64,000 nt of DNA from Aphrocallistes beatrix. Taxonomy: Eukaryota; Porifera; Hexactinellida; Sceptrulophora; Aphrocallistidae. A program made the position numbers and the translations under genes. Below the pieces are notes generated by a model. That model saw only the letters and a list, made by a program, of their open reading frames with translations. It did not search any database and was not told where the DNA came from. Shown piece after piece: positions 11,001 to 19,722 of this stretch (its first letter is position 1; each line of letters opens with the position of its first letter). The stretch covers positions 5,345,132-5,409,131 of the forward strand of contig OY725492.1 in NCBI GenBank assembly GCA_963281255.1. Direction: 5' to 3'.

Positions 11001-11377
11001 TTTAGATCGTGGAGATACTTTAGTCCACTCGTCATTCCCACCAGAATACTCCGAATATTCTCATTCCCGAACTGGAACTTGTCCTTATAGATCCACTTGT
11101 ACAAACTCCCTCCCTCCACGTACTCCATTATGATGCAGAAGGGACCGAAACAGGCGCCATAAAACTTCACCACATTGTCGTGGTGGAGCTGACTGTTGAT
11201 TTCCACCTCTCGATGGAAAGTGTTGACGAATTCCTGACTGTTGTCACTCACATCGATTTCCTTGGCTGCCACTGTGAGTTCATTATACTCAGCCTTGAAT
11301 ACTTGTCCGAACTGTCCTCTGTCCAACCGCACCCTGTTCCGAATCTCGGCGTACGCGATTATCTTGTGTGAGTCCAT
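8040..11377 (-). CDS. TKL-type protein kinase with long C-terminal tail
   Basis: Four exons join in phase: 10973-11377, 8795-10031, 8565-8639 and 8040-8170, encoding 615 residues. The kinase domain fills about residues 10-275: an ATP loop RGQFGQV lacking the usual first glycine, lysine in VAAKEI, YGACFGPFCIIMEYVEGGSLY, HRDLKSKN split by intron 1, CDFGVSK and GTVRWMAPEV. All catalytic residues are present, so it should be active. The YGAC and MEYxEGGSLY blocks resemble MAP3K-type TKL kinases such as TAK1 and ZAK, but I cannot name an orthologue. The tail is rich in Ser, Pro and acidic residues with no recognised domain. Intron acceptors are CTATTTATAG, CTATTTTTATAG and CTATTTTTAG. Reading through the GTGAGT after 8795 would instead end at 8772 after a few codons. 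Confidence 0.8.
8341..8392. repeat. GA-rich microsatellite
   Basis: Purine tract of GAGAGG/GAGGGA units in an intron of the kinase gene. ORFs drawn across it on either strand are low-complexity artefacts. Confidence 0.8.
10042..10972 (-). other. Intron 1 of the TKL-type kinase gene
   Basis: It is flanked by donor GTTAGT (10967-10972) and an acceptor of the form TTCTATTTATAG just after exon 2. A CTATTTATAG copy lies at 10877. No other gene is seen; small ORFs at 10171-10390 have no recognisable content. Confidence 0.6.
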
Positions 11378-12270
11378 TTGAAGCTAATTCGACACAGTTA
11401 AATCTAATGAACTCTCGATTCTATCAATTCTAGAATCAACCAATGAGGAGATGTCTGGATTTATACGTTGCGCGGATTAGCTAATTAACAGGTCTGATTC
11501 AGTTTCAGTTTCAGATTGTTTATGAAGCAGCATAGCAACCAGGTAGTAACCTGGCATGCGTAGGTGTGAAATACGTAAAGTGAATTATTTTAATTTTTTT
11601 CAATAAAAAAAATAACAATCAACAAGAATTACATTCAAACTATTTGAACCAATGCATTGGAGCGATGAATTGATTGGATATGAAGACGAAGTCATTGGAA
11701 TAGGTGTGAAGAATACCTCACAAACCGTAAGCTTAATTAAAATATGAAATAAATTCTTTATATTCTGAAACTAATTTTTGCGAGCTCCTACAGTTCTGTT
11801 ATATTGAAATAATAATTCAGCAAATAACAATTTGGTGAAGTTTAGTAATGAATTTGAGACATTAAAAATATTACCGTAAACTGGGGCGACTTTGGTCCTA
11901 AGAGGTGACTTTGTTTCTCACAATAGCAATTTTGATAAAATTTACTCAAACTTATGAATCATTGCAATCACATTGATAATATGTTGAATGAAACTCTTAA
12001 TATATCCAAACGTATTCAAACCGCAATATTGTTCAAGTATATTTCATTAAAATTGCTATTGTGGGACAAAGTCACCTCTTAGGGCCAAAGTTGCTCCAGT
12101 TTACGGTATTTGATGTTAATAAACTTGAAACGAAACAAAGGTTGGATGGAGCTAAGATTATTCTCGATAGGAAGAATTCAAAATAATTAATAAACAAACT
12201 CGAATCAATACGAATCATAGATAAACAATAAAAACAGAAGCTAAGTCCATAATAATAAACACAAACAGAA
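11378..12270. other. Intergenic region upstream of the kinase gene
   Basis: It contains the kinase 5' flank and a MITE at 11874-12106. The last part is the AT-rich 3' flank shared by NHL genes. No gene is supported. Confidence 0.55.
11874..12106. mobile_element. MITE with long terminal inverted repeats, TA target
   Basis: Both ends start CCGTAAACTGG and stay alike for about 70 bp, including CCTAAGAGGTGACTTTG and ACAATAGCAATTTT. TA flanks both ends. Almost the whole 233-bp element is a hairpin. It lies between the kinase and first NHL gene. Confidence 0.8.
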
Positions 12271-13164
12271 CTAAAACCTAGAACTAGAAAATATTTGGAG
12301 AGAGCCGGCCCAATTATTTGACGCAATAACTAATTTTAGACTGGGAGTGAGAGCTATTCCTCGTGGTTGGAAAAACTTTCCCGTTTCACTAGAACCTCTA
12401 CCCCCAACAGTGTGGAGAAATGTTCCTTCTTTTGAAAATATTTTGATTTGATGATCTCCCCAATCACTGAGAAGTAAATTTCTATCAGCATCCAGACAAA
12501 AGAACATAGGACTATTAACCTGCATTCCAATATCACCCCGTGTAACTAGGGATCGTATTAAGTCTCCTGTGTATGAAAAAACTTTAACGCAAGGAGATGA
12601 TTGGCAAAGAATGTAAACTTCGTCTGGTGTCAGCTTAACGTCAATGGGTAGCTCCATGGAGTGGTGTGAGATGTGTCGCTGATAGTGGAGCTCACTATCC
12701 AGGATTTGGACTCGATTGTTGTCACGATCAGAGACAAAGACATCCCCGTTGGTCGCGACAGCGAGTTGTCTAGGCTCAATAAACTGTCCAATATCTGACC
12801 CTCTACACCCTACCCTAGAAACGAGATGGAATTCCACCCTGAAATGGAACACGGAGTGTTCATGAATGTCCGTTACATACACATTGTCTCGATGGATGGC
12901 TATCCCGTATGGCTTCCACATGCATGGCTGTAAGAAAGTTATCAGGAATTCTGCAGTCTCGGAAAAAATTGACACACGAGCGATTTTGTGAGGCGACGCT
13001 TCCGCGATATAAATTCGGTTGGAATTAGAGTCTATTGCGATAGCGTGAGGATGATGGAGTCTTCCCAGTCCATAGTCCGAAGCAATCAGGTGATCGAAGG
13101 AATAGTCAAAGTGTGTCTCTGCTGGGTCTACAGTTTGTGGAATGTCGGGAAATCGAGCTGCCAT
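12271..13164 (-). CDS. NHL-repeat protein, array copy 1
   Basis: Intronless ORF of 297 residues. NHL repeats form the blades of a beta-propeller used for protein or RNA binding; this protein is a bare propeller without the RING, B-box or coiled coil found in TRIM-NHL proteins. Blade motifs include HPHAIAIDSNSNRIYIAE, KPYGIAIHRDNVYVTD, EPRQLAVATNGDVFVSDRD and SLKLVIASNN. The start is the ATG at 13164 (MAARFPDIPQTVDPAETH); the reading frame is open 5' of it only through the leader, with a TTG and no ATG. No signal peptide or membrane helix is seen. It lacks the GELW segment of other copies (DYGLGRLHHPH instead). Function is unknown. The promoter TATA box is at 13251. Confidence 0.85.
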   Translation of the reverse strand: MAARFPDIPQTVDPAETHFDYSFDHLIASDYGLGRLHHPHAIAIDSNSNRIYIAEASPHKIARVSIFSETAEFLITFLQPCMWKPYGIAIHRDNVYVTDIHEHSVFHFRVEFHLVSRVGCRGSDIGQFIEPRQLAVATNGDVFVSDRDNNRVQILDSELHYQRHISHHSMELPIDVKLTPDEVYILCQSSPCVKVFSYTGDLIRSLVTRGDIGMQVNSPMFFCLDADRNLLLSDWGDHQIKIFSKEGTFLHTVGGRGSSETGKFFQPRGIALTPSLKLVIASNNWAGSLQIFSSSRF

Positions 13165-13250
13165 TCTGATACTATAAATATAATTCAATCTATTGCTAGT
13201 AAGAAATGAGAGTGGTTAGTTGAATAAATGCTAGAGATAGTGTCTCGTGC

Positions 13251-13260
13251 CTATTTATAG
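13251..13260 (-). promoter_or_regulatory. TATA box of NHL copy 1
   Basis: CTATAAATAG on the minus strand, 87 bp upstream of the ATG, followed by a leader conserved in all NHL copies (GGCACGAGACACTATC, then CCACTCTCATTTC). Confidence 0.7.
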
Positions 13261-13264
13261 GAGA

Positions 13265-14272
13265 GCATATCACTTCTTGTCCTAACATCTTTAATCAATT
13301 GACTGATACTACAACTAGATTATATAGGATGAAGTGCAGTCTCCTTGTTTAGTAGTGAACTAGCGCGCTTCGTTTGCTCGCTGCACGGCTGACGGACATT
13401 TTGTGACTGCCAGAGGCGTTCTTTGGGCGCCTAGGCTCTCAAAAACAAAAACAAAGCCTCATCACTTCTTAAGTCATAATTAAACATTTTCAACCTTTCT
13501 CAGGAAGCTTAATATCAAATAAACTTTTTTGAGAGTGTCTATAGTTTTTGGTTTTATTGTTGTCATAAACATGATCAGGCATAGCCTTCTGTACATAAGG
13601 CCTGCCATCTAAATCTCAAAAATGGACCAGGGATGCGAAGATTGTTGAACCAATGTATGATCTGCATAAAATCATATGCTCATATGGCTCCACTAAGCTC
13701 TGAGTTCAGACAAAAATGTGAACTCATCTGAACTATGACGTTATTATCACCTTTATAATTAGAATTTCAGTTTTCTGTCCATAACTCCATTTTAGGTGAG
13801 AGAAGGCTGAGATTTTAAGAGAATGTGTACATTTATATACCTCACATAGGCTGAAGCTATTCTCAAAAACAAAGACATCACTTCGTTATGACGTCATCAT
13901 CACGCAAAATTTTAAAAATTGTCAAATATGGTGATTGTTCGTGCGATACCGATTATAACAGTAAGACATATTTATTTAGAGATGTTATCTACCATAATTA
14001 ATTAATGTGACCCCAAGCGACCGAAGTGAGCCTCCGACGTATACCAGGTGTCCGCCAGCCGCGTAGCACAAGTAAGGGAAGCGCGTTTGTTAGATGAATA
14101 GTAGTTAGGAATTTCCTAAATAAATCCAGGGTTAATTCAAAATGTTTCAGCAGTGGTAAGTCCATATAAAGAATTGTTTCAACTGAGAATTCCTGAATAG
14201 GTTTTGCAAGTCATGATTTCATTAACAATCCCAGGAATGCATATAAATACAAGTTTACAAGCATCTCATCTG
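13265..14272. repeat. Spacer between NHL copy 1 and Rac-like A, duplicated at 16.84-18.24 kb
   Basis: It shares blocks with the NHL copy 2 / Rac-like B spacer, for example AGGCATAGCC, GCCATCTAAATCTCAAA and TGGACCAGGGATGCG near 13577 and 17300. It holds an inverted Helitron-like 3' end (13360-13445, terminal CTAG) and a direct one ending near 14089. No gene is supported. Confidence 0.65.
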
Positions 14273-15188
14273 CTAAATGAGAGTACAGAACTTCTTGCAA
14301 CCCGTGTGCTTCCACACATTCGGGTGTAGCACAGCTCTTATCGCCTCATCGAACACTGTCTTCAGTCCTTTCTGAGTGAGCGCAGAGCATTCGAGGTACT
14401 TGACAGCTCTCACCTCCTTCATCATGCTGAGTCCCTGTGCGTACGAGATAGGCGCTAGCCTCTCTTCCCTCAGCAGCTGTACCGTCTCTGCATCGTCTCT
14501 CAGGTCCAGTTTGGTCCCCACTAGGGTGATGGGGGTGTTAGGACAATGGTGCGAGACCTCTGGATACCACTACACAGTAAAAGTTGGTTAGGTTCAAATT
14601 CCTAACCACTATATTGAAATCAAGAGAAGCTATGGGGCATTTAGCATCGTATATACATCCCTGAACAATTCCAGAGTCAGTTCCAAAAGTAGAATTACTT
14701 TTTATTGGATAGAATTAATACGCGGATATTTGTCTTGTTAAAGTTCTCAATGTCTGCTAAAATACTATTCATGTCACAATGTCTCCTTGCAGTATTCGTT
14801 TGTGTGATAATTATAAATTGCTATCTGTATCCTGCTACTAACCATGGATCGCACATTCTCAAAAGAGTCCGTGGAGACGAGGGAGAAGCAGATCAATAAC
14901 ACGTCTGTCTGTAGATAAGAAAAATCCCGCAATTTGTAGTAGTGCCCCAATGTGTCACAGAGTCCGAGGTTTACTGGCCGTCCGTCCACCATGACATTTA
15001 CCGAGGAGTTGTTCATCACAGAAGGAATGTATTCGCTCGGGAAGGCATTCGTTCTGTAGCTTTTCAAGAGAGACGTCTTCCCGACCCCTCTGGAGGAATG
15101 GAATGCAATAAAATGTTGATTCATCTTTTGTAAAATTGAACACAAATACTCACCCATCTCCTACTACAACACATTTGATCGACTGCAT
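14273..15188 (-). CDS. Rac-like GTPase A, divergent switch regions
   Basis: Rac GTPases are membrane-anchored switches controlling actin and NADPH oxidase. Exons 15154-15188, 14843-15089 and 14273-14569 join in phase to give 192 residues, the length of Rac1. The start [12 protein letters not shown] and P-loop GGVGKTS are intact, as are [20 protein letters not shown] and a CAAX box (CTLI). Switch I reads IPSVMNN instead of the usual IPTVFDN, so the magnesium-contact threonine is serine and the effector residues are changed. Switch II is [11 protein letters not shown], two residues shorter than usual and without the catalytic glutamine. The frame is open, so this may be a GTPase locked or impaired in cycling, or an ageing duplicate. 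A TATATAT sequence about 50 bp upstream may be its promoter. Confidence 0.75.
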
Positions 15189-15806
15189 TTTGGTTAGTAC
15201 TTGACTGGATTACATATTTATTGAAAGAATCCATTATATATCCTCCACTTGACTGAGATAAATATAGATTTTAATTCGAATTTAAAAATAAACTGACATA
15301 GTATTATTGTAACAATATATATTTTATGGTATGAAGTTTTGCTATTTGACATTAAATGAATTCTCTTCTTGTCCAATCCTTCTCTCTGGTATTCAGAACA
15401 CCCGTGACATCAAACACTAACACAAGTGTAATAACACTCCTGTAGTATCGTAATTAGCTCAAAGATTGCTGCACTGGATTATTAGGAGAATGTGCTTAAG
15501 GGTCAGATTTCTAATCAAGATAAGACTAATTATTTCATTAATGGATAAGCTCTGTAGTGAAGTTCTCTGTACCAGCCTCGTACATACACAAACTTTAAAT
15601 AATAATAAAAAATATTTGGTGAACCTGCAACTTGACTAGATTCAAACAAGTTGTCACAAGCTCACTACAACAGCATCAACTTCAGCAGTAAAAACCTCAA
15701 ATACAAGGTCAAAAATTAGTAATACAAATCCGGGTCAATATGAATAATAAATAAATAAATACAAACAGATGCTAAGTTCAATTAAGAAGCAAACACTCAA
15801 ACAGAT
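15189..15806. repeat. Rac 5' flank block, repeated at 25.7-26.2 and 39.0-39.8 kb
   Basis: Shared blocks include GGATAAGCTCTGTAGTGAAG, TTCTCTGTACCAGCCTCGTA and GTGCTTAAGGGTCAGATTTC. These appear in the same order upstream of Rac-like D and E, showing that Rac genes were copied with their flanks. No gene is supported. Confidence 0.7.
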
Positions 15807-16736
15807 CTAAAACTTAGAACTAGAATATATTTGGAGACAATAGTTCTTACTATTAGACACAACGACCAATTTTTGATTGTTGATGAAAGCAATTCCTTAC
15901 TGATGACAAGACATTGCTGGTACAAAATCTTGATTCCCCAAAGTGTGGAGGAGAGTTCCTTCTTTTGAGAATATTTTGATCCAACCAGTAATGTTTTCAC
16001 TGAGAAGTAAATGACCATCAGCATCCAGACAAAGGAATGAAGGACTAGCTCTTATTCCAATACTACTACCACGTGTAATTAGAGATCGAATCAAGTCTCC
16101 TATGTACGAAAAAACGTTAACGCAGGGAAATGATTGGCAGAGAACGAATACTTCATCTGTTGTCAGCTTAACGTCAGAGGGATGTGTCATGGAGTGGTGT
16201 GAGATGTGGCGCTGGTAGTGGAGATCACTATTTAGGATTTGGACTCGATTGTTGTCACGATCAGCGACGAAAACATCCCCGTCGGTAGAGACTGTGAGAT
16301 TTTTAGGATTCTTGAACTGTCTAATTCCAGATCCTCTGCTCCCTAGCATTCTAACGAGAGGGAAGTCTGCTTTCATTTTGAAATGGAATACGGAGTGTTC
16401 TTGTATGTCTGTCACATACACATTGTCTCCATGGATCGCTATACCGTATGGGTCCTCCATGTGTGGATGTGAGAACGTGTTTAGGAACTCTCCTGTGTCT
16501 GAGAAGATTGACACACGACCGAAGATGAATGTACCTAAATCTAACATCGTAAAACAAGATCCTTCAGTGACATAAATTTGGTTGGAAGTGATGTCGATTG
16601 CGACAGCATAAGGTGATAAAAGTTCTCCTTGGGCTTGTCCTCTTTTGACACAAGCGATCAGGTGATCGAAGGAATAGTTAAATTGTGTCTCCACTGGGTA
16701 TACGGTTTGTGGAGCATTGGGAAATCGAACTGCCAT
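15807..16736 (-). pseudogene. NHL-repeat gene, array copy 2, with a late nonsense codon
   Basis: The ORF starts at ATG 16736 (MAVRFPNAPQTVYPVETQ) and is open to a TAA at 15897-15899, giving 280 residues. At that codon other copies have CAA in the RPQGIA motif; here it is TAA, so a single C-to-T change. The same frame continues after the stop as GIAFINNQKLVVVS and ends at 15807 in the family's usual tail. The truncated protein would lose about 30 residues that close the last propeller blade. Blade motifs (NLTVSTDGDVFVADRDNNRV) place it with copies 8 and 12. The promoter is intact at 16823, so it may still be transcribed. Confidence 0.78.
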
Positions 16737-16822
16737 TCTAAGACTATAAATATAGCTCAATCTACTGATAGTAAGAAAGGAGAGTGGTTAGTTGGATAAA
16801 TGATAGAGAAAGTGTCTCGTGT

Positions 16823-16832
16823 CTATTTATAG
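16823..16832 (-). promoter_or_regulatory. TATA box of NHL copy 2
   Basis: CTATAAATAG on the minus strand, 87 bp before the ATG at 16736, with the conserved leader. Confidence 0.7.
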
Positions 16833-17434
16833 GAGAGAATATTGCTAACATCAATCAGACTGATACTCCAACTACGTAGAATATAATTAGAAGTGCAGCC
16901 TCCGGGCATTTGTGTCTGCCAGAGGCGTTTTTTGGACGCCTAGACTTACACTGATTAAATATAAGGCATATAAATTCTCTAAATACCTCTGTTTTACTGT
17001 TATAATCGATCTAATAGGTAAATCACTAGATTTTTATATTATTCAATTTTTGATGCACAATGATGACCTTTTTCTGTTTGAAGTTAGTGCAAACTCAATT
17101 AAATCTAATAAACTATCAGTTCAAGAATCAACCAATGAAATATCTGGATTTACACGTTGCGAGGATTAACAAATCCTAACATTGGAGATGCCTTATGCCA
17201 TGATTAAACAGTTTGAACCATTATCAGTAAGCTTAATAATATGTAATCAATTTTTTTGAGAATTCCTATAGTTTTGGTTCTATTGTTGGCATAAGCATGA
17301 TCAGGCATAGCCCTCTATACATAAGGCTTGCCATCTAAATCTCAAATATGGACCAGGGATGCGGTAGAAGATGGTTGAAATAATACATGATCTGGCTAAA
17401 ATCATTAACGACACAGAATATATTAAGTTATACA

Positions 17435-18091
17435 TCGTTACTATTAAAACTCGATTACTGTAAATGTATATATACAGTCGACTCCGCTTAATAGGGCCAC
17501 ATCAGTAGAGAATATTTTGCCCCGATTAAGCGGAGGACCCTATTAACCAAAAATATTTTGTATTTGCTTCTATGTGTGAGAGCTATTCCGGTCCTGCCAA
17601 AAGTGACCCGATCAAGCGGCTGACCCGATTAAACAGTGGTCCTATTAAGCGGAGTCGACTATATATATATATATATATATATATGACTCCAGTAAGTTGT
17701 GAGTTCAGACGAAAATATGAACTCATCATTGAATTATGACGTCATTGTCACCTTCTTTATAATTAGAAATTTCAGTTTTCTGCCCATAACTCTGCCATTT
17801 TAGGTGATAGAAGGCTGGGATTTTAAGAGAATGTGTAAATTAATATACTTCACATATGCTATTATCAAAAAACGATGACTCATCACTCGGTTATGATGAT
17901 ATCATTACGTACCAAAATTTAAAAAAAATCGTGATTTTTCGTGCGATATCGATTATAACAGTGAGACATATGTATTTAGAGATGTCATCTACCATATAAT
18001 TAAGTAATGTGACCCCAGGGGACCGAAGGGAGCCTCCGACGGATACAAAGTGTCCGCCAGCCGCGTAGCACAAGCAAGCGAAGCGCGCTTG
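17435..18091 (+). mobile_element. Non-autonomous Helitron-like element
   Basis: The 5' end is A|TCGTTACTATTAAAACTCG and the 3' end is GCAAGCGAAGCGCGCTTG|T, with a short GC palindrome (AAGCGCGCTT) at the terminus. Insertion between A and T without duplication, a TC start and a 3' hairpin fit Helitrons; the final CTTG departs from the usual CTRR, though related copies end CTAG. It has no Rep/helicase ORF. Confidence 0.6.
17475..17660. mobile_element. Pogo-type MITE (CAGTCGACTCCGCTTAATAG ends)
   Basis: Left end CAGTCGACTCCGCTTAATAG, right end CTATTAAGCGGAGTCGACT, set in TA repeats. The same family recurs at 35736, 57061 and 59137. Confidence 0.75.
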
Positions 18092-18241
18092 TTAGATTAA
18101 TAGCAGTTAGGAATTTCCTGTATAAAACTAGAGTATATTCAAAATGTGTTCGCGTGGTATGTCCACTGTATAGAATTGTCCATCATTTCATCACTAATCC
18201 CAGTACTGCATATAAATATAAATTTACAAGCATCCGTTCTG

Positions 18242-19291
18242 TTAAATGAGACTACAGAACTTCTTGCCGCTACCCGCGTCCTTCCTCGGCTGTAGCACAG
18301 CTCTTGTCGCCTCATCGAAAACTGTCTTCAGTCCTTTCTGAGTTAGCGCAGAGCATTCGAGGTACTTCACAGCTCCCACTTCCTTCATCATGCTGAGTCC
18401 CTGTGCGTACGAGATAGGCTCTAGCTTCTTGTCTCTAAGCTTCTCCACCGTCTCTGCATCATCTCTCAGGTCCAGTTTGGTCCCCACTAGGATGATGGGG
18501 GTGTTAGGACAATGGTGCGACACCTCTGGATACCACTACACAGTAAGTGTTGATCAGGTCAAATCCCTAATCCCAAAACTGAAATCTAGAGAAGTTATAT
18601 ATACTTCGCCTAACAATTCTAGAGACTTATAAAAGTCCTTAAATAATTTGTCCTAAGGATTACCATTGAATTCCTAGGGAAAGCATTGCAATATCTTCTG
18701 CTGTGGGAATTGCCGTACTGGCGTAGTTACTCCATACTTGCCAACTGCCCGCTTTCGGATACATTTATATCCTGCGATAAAGTTTCAAAATTTGAATTGT
18801 CCGCTTTTCATTGGATAGGATTAATATGCAGATATTTGTCTTGATAAGTTTCTCGTTGTTAGCTAAAATACTACTCATCTCACACTTTCTCCTTGCAGAG
18901 TTGGTTTGTATGTAATGCTATCTTTATCCTGCAACTAACCTTGCCTCGGACATTCTCAAAAGAGTCCGTGTAGACGAGGGAAAAGCAGATCAGGAACACG
19001 TCTGTCCGTGGGTAGAAAAGAGGCCGAAATCTGTTGTAATCTTCTTGCCCTGCTGTGTCATAGAGTCCGAGGTTTACTGGCTGTCAGTTGAAAATGACAT
19101 TTGCTGAGTAGTTGTCGAATACAGTTGGAATGTATTCGCTCGGGAACGCATTTGTGGAGTAGCTTATCAGGAGAGACGTCTTCCCGACTCCTCTGGAAGA
19201 ATGGAATGCATTAAAATGTTGATTCATCTTTTGTAAAATTGAGCACAAATACTCACCCATCTCCTACGATAACACATTTGATCGACTGCAT
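18242..19291 (-). pseudogene. Rac-like GTPase B, internal stop
   Basis: Exons 19257-19291, 18940-19192 and 18242-18535 match the family structure and splice sites. Exon 2 has intact P-loop and [12 protein letters not shown] switch I, but a TGA at 19084-19086 replaces the glycine codon of the DG pair before [15 protein letters not shown]. The rest, including [20 protein letters not shown] and the CAAX box CSLI, stays open. Exon 3 is closest to Rac1 of all copies. One base change explains the stop, so the loss looks recent. A selenocysteine reading is not supported by anything seen. Confidence 0.8.
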
Positions 19292-19722
19292 TTTGGTTAG
19301 TACTTGACTGGATTACATATTTATTGAAAGAATCCATTATATATCCTCCACTTGACTGAGATAAATATAGATTGGTGTTGAGTCACCCAGCAAAATTATA
19401 TATGTACAGTCCAAGCCACATTTAAAGCAAGGTTAGATAGGTACAGTTATAGCAATGAGAGAAAGATATATGTACATGAGATAAACCAGGAATTAGAGAT
19501 ATACTTCCAAACAAACATGCTTCAGTTGCTAGCGCTGCGAAGCTAGCGAACACTTCTTCTCCACATCCGCATATGCTAGTTCAACAACGATAGCCGCCCA
19601 TTCAAGATAATTACAAACATGACGAATATGCAATGGTGAGATACATATTTCAATGATAGCATGCAAGAGTGGCTTGCTCGCGGACACACAGTGTCCGCAG
19701 AGTTGCCTTAGAATTTACTTCA

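Larger units (their letters stand above)
16833..18241. repeat. Spacer between NHL copy 2 and Rac-like B
   Basis: It is homologous to the 13265-14272 spacer and contains a Helitron-like element (17435-18091) with a pogo-type MITE inside (17475-17660). No gene is supported; ORFs at 16912 and 17891 look random. Confidence 0.6.

Noticed and set aside
19084..19086. TGA in Rac-like B as a selenocysteine codon
   Set aside because: The position is a glycine in every other copy, no selenoprotein function is known for Rac, and no SECIS-like hairpin was seen.
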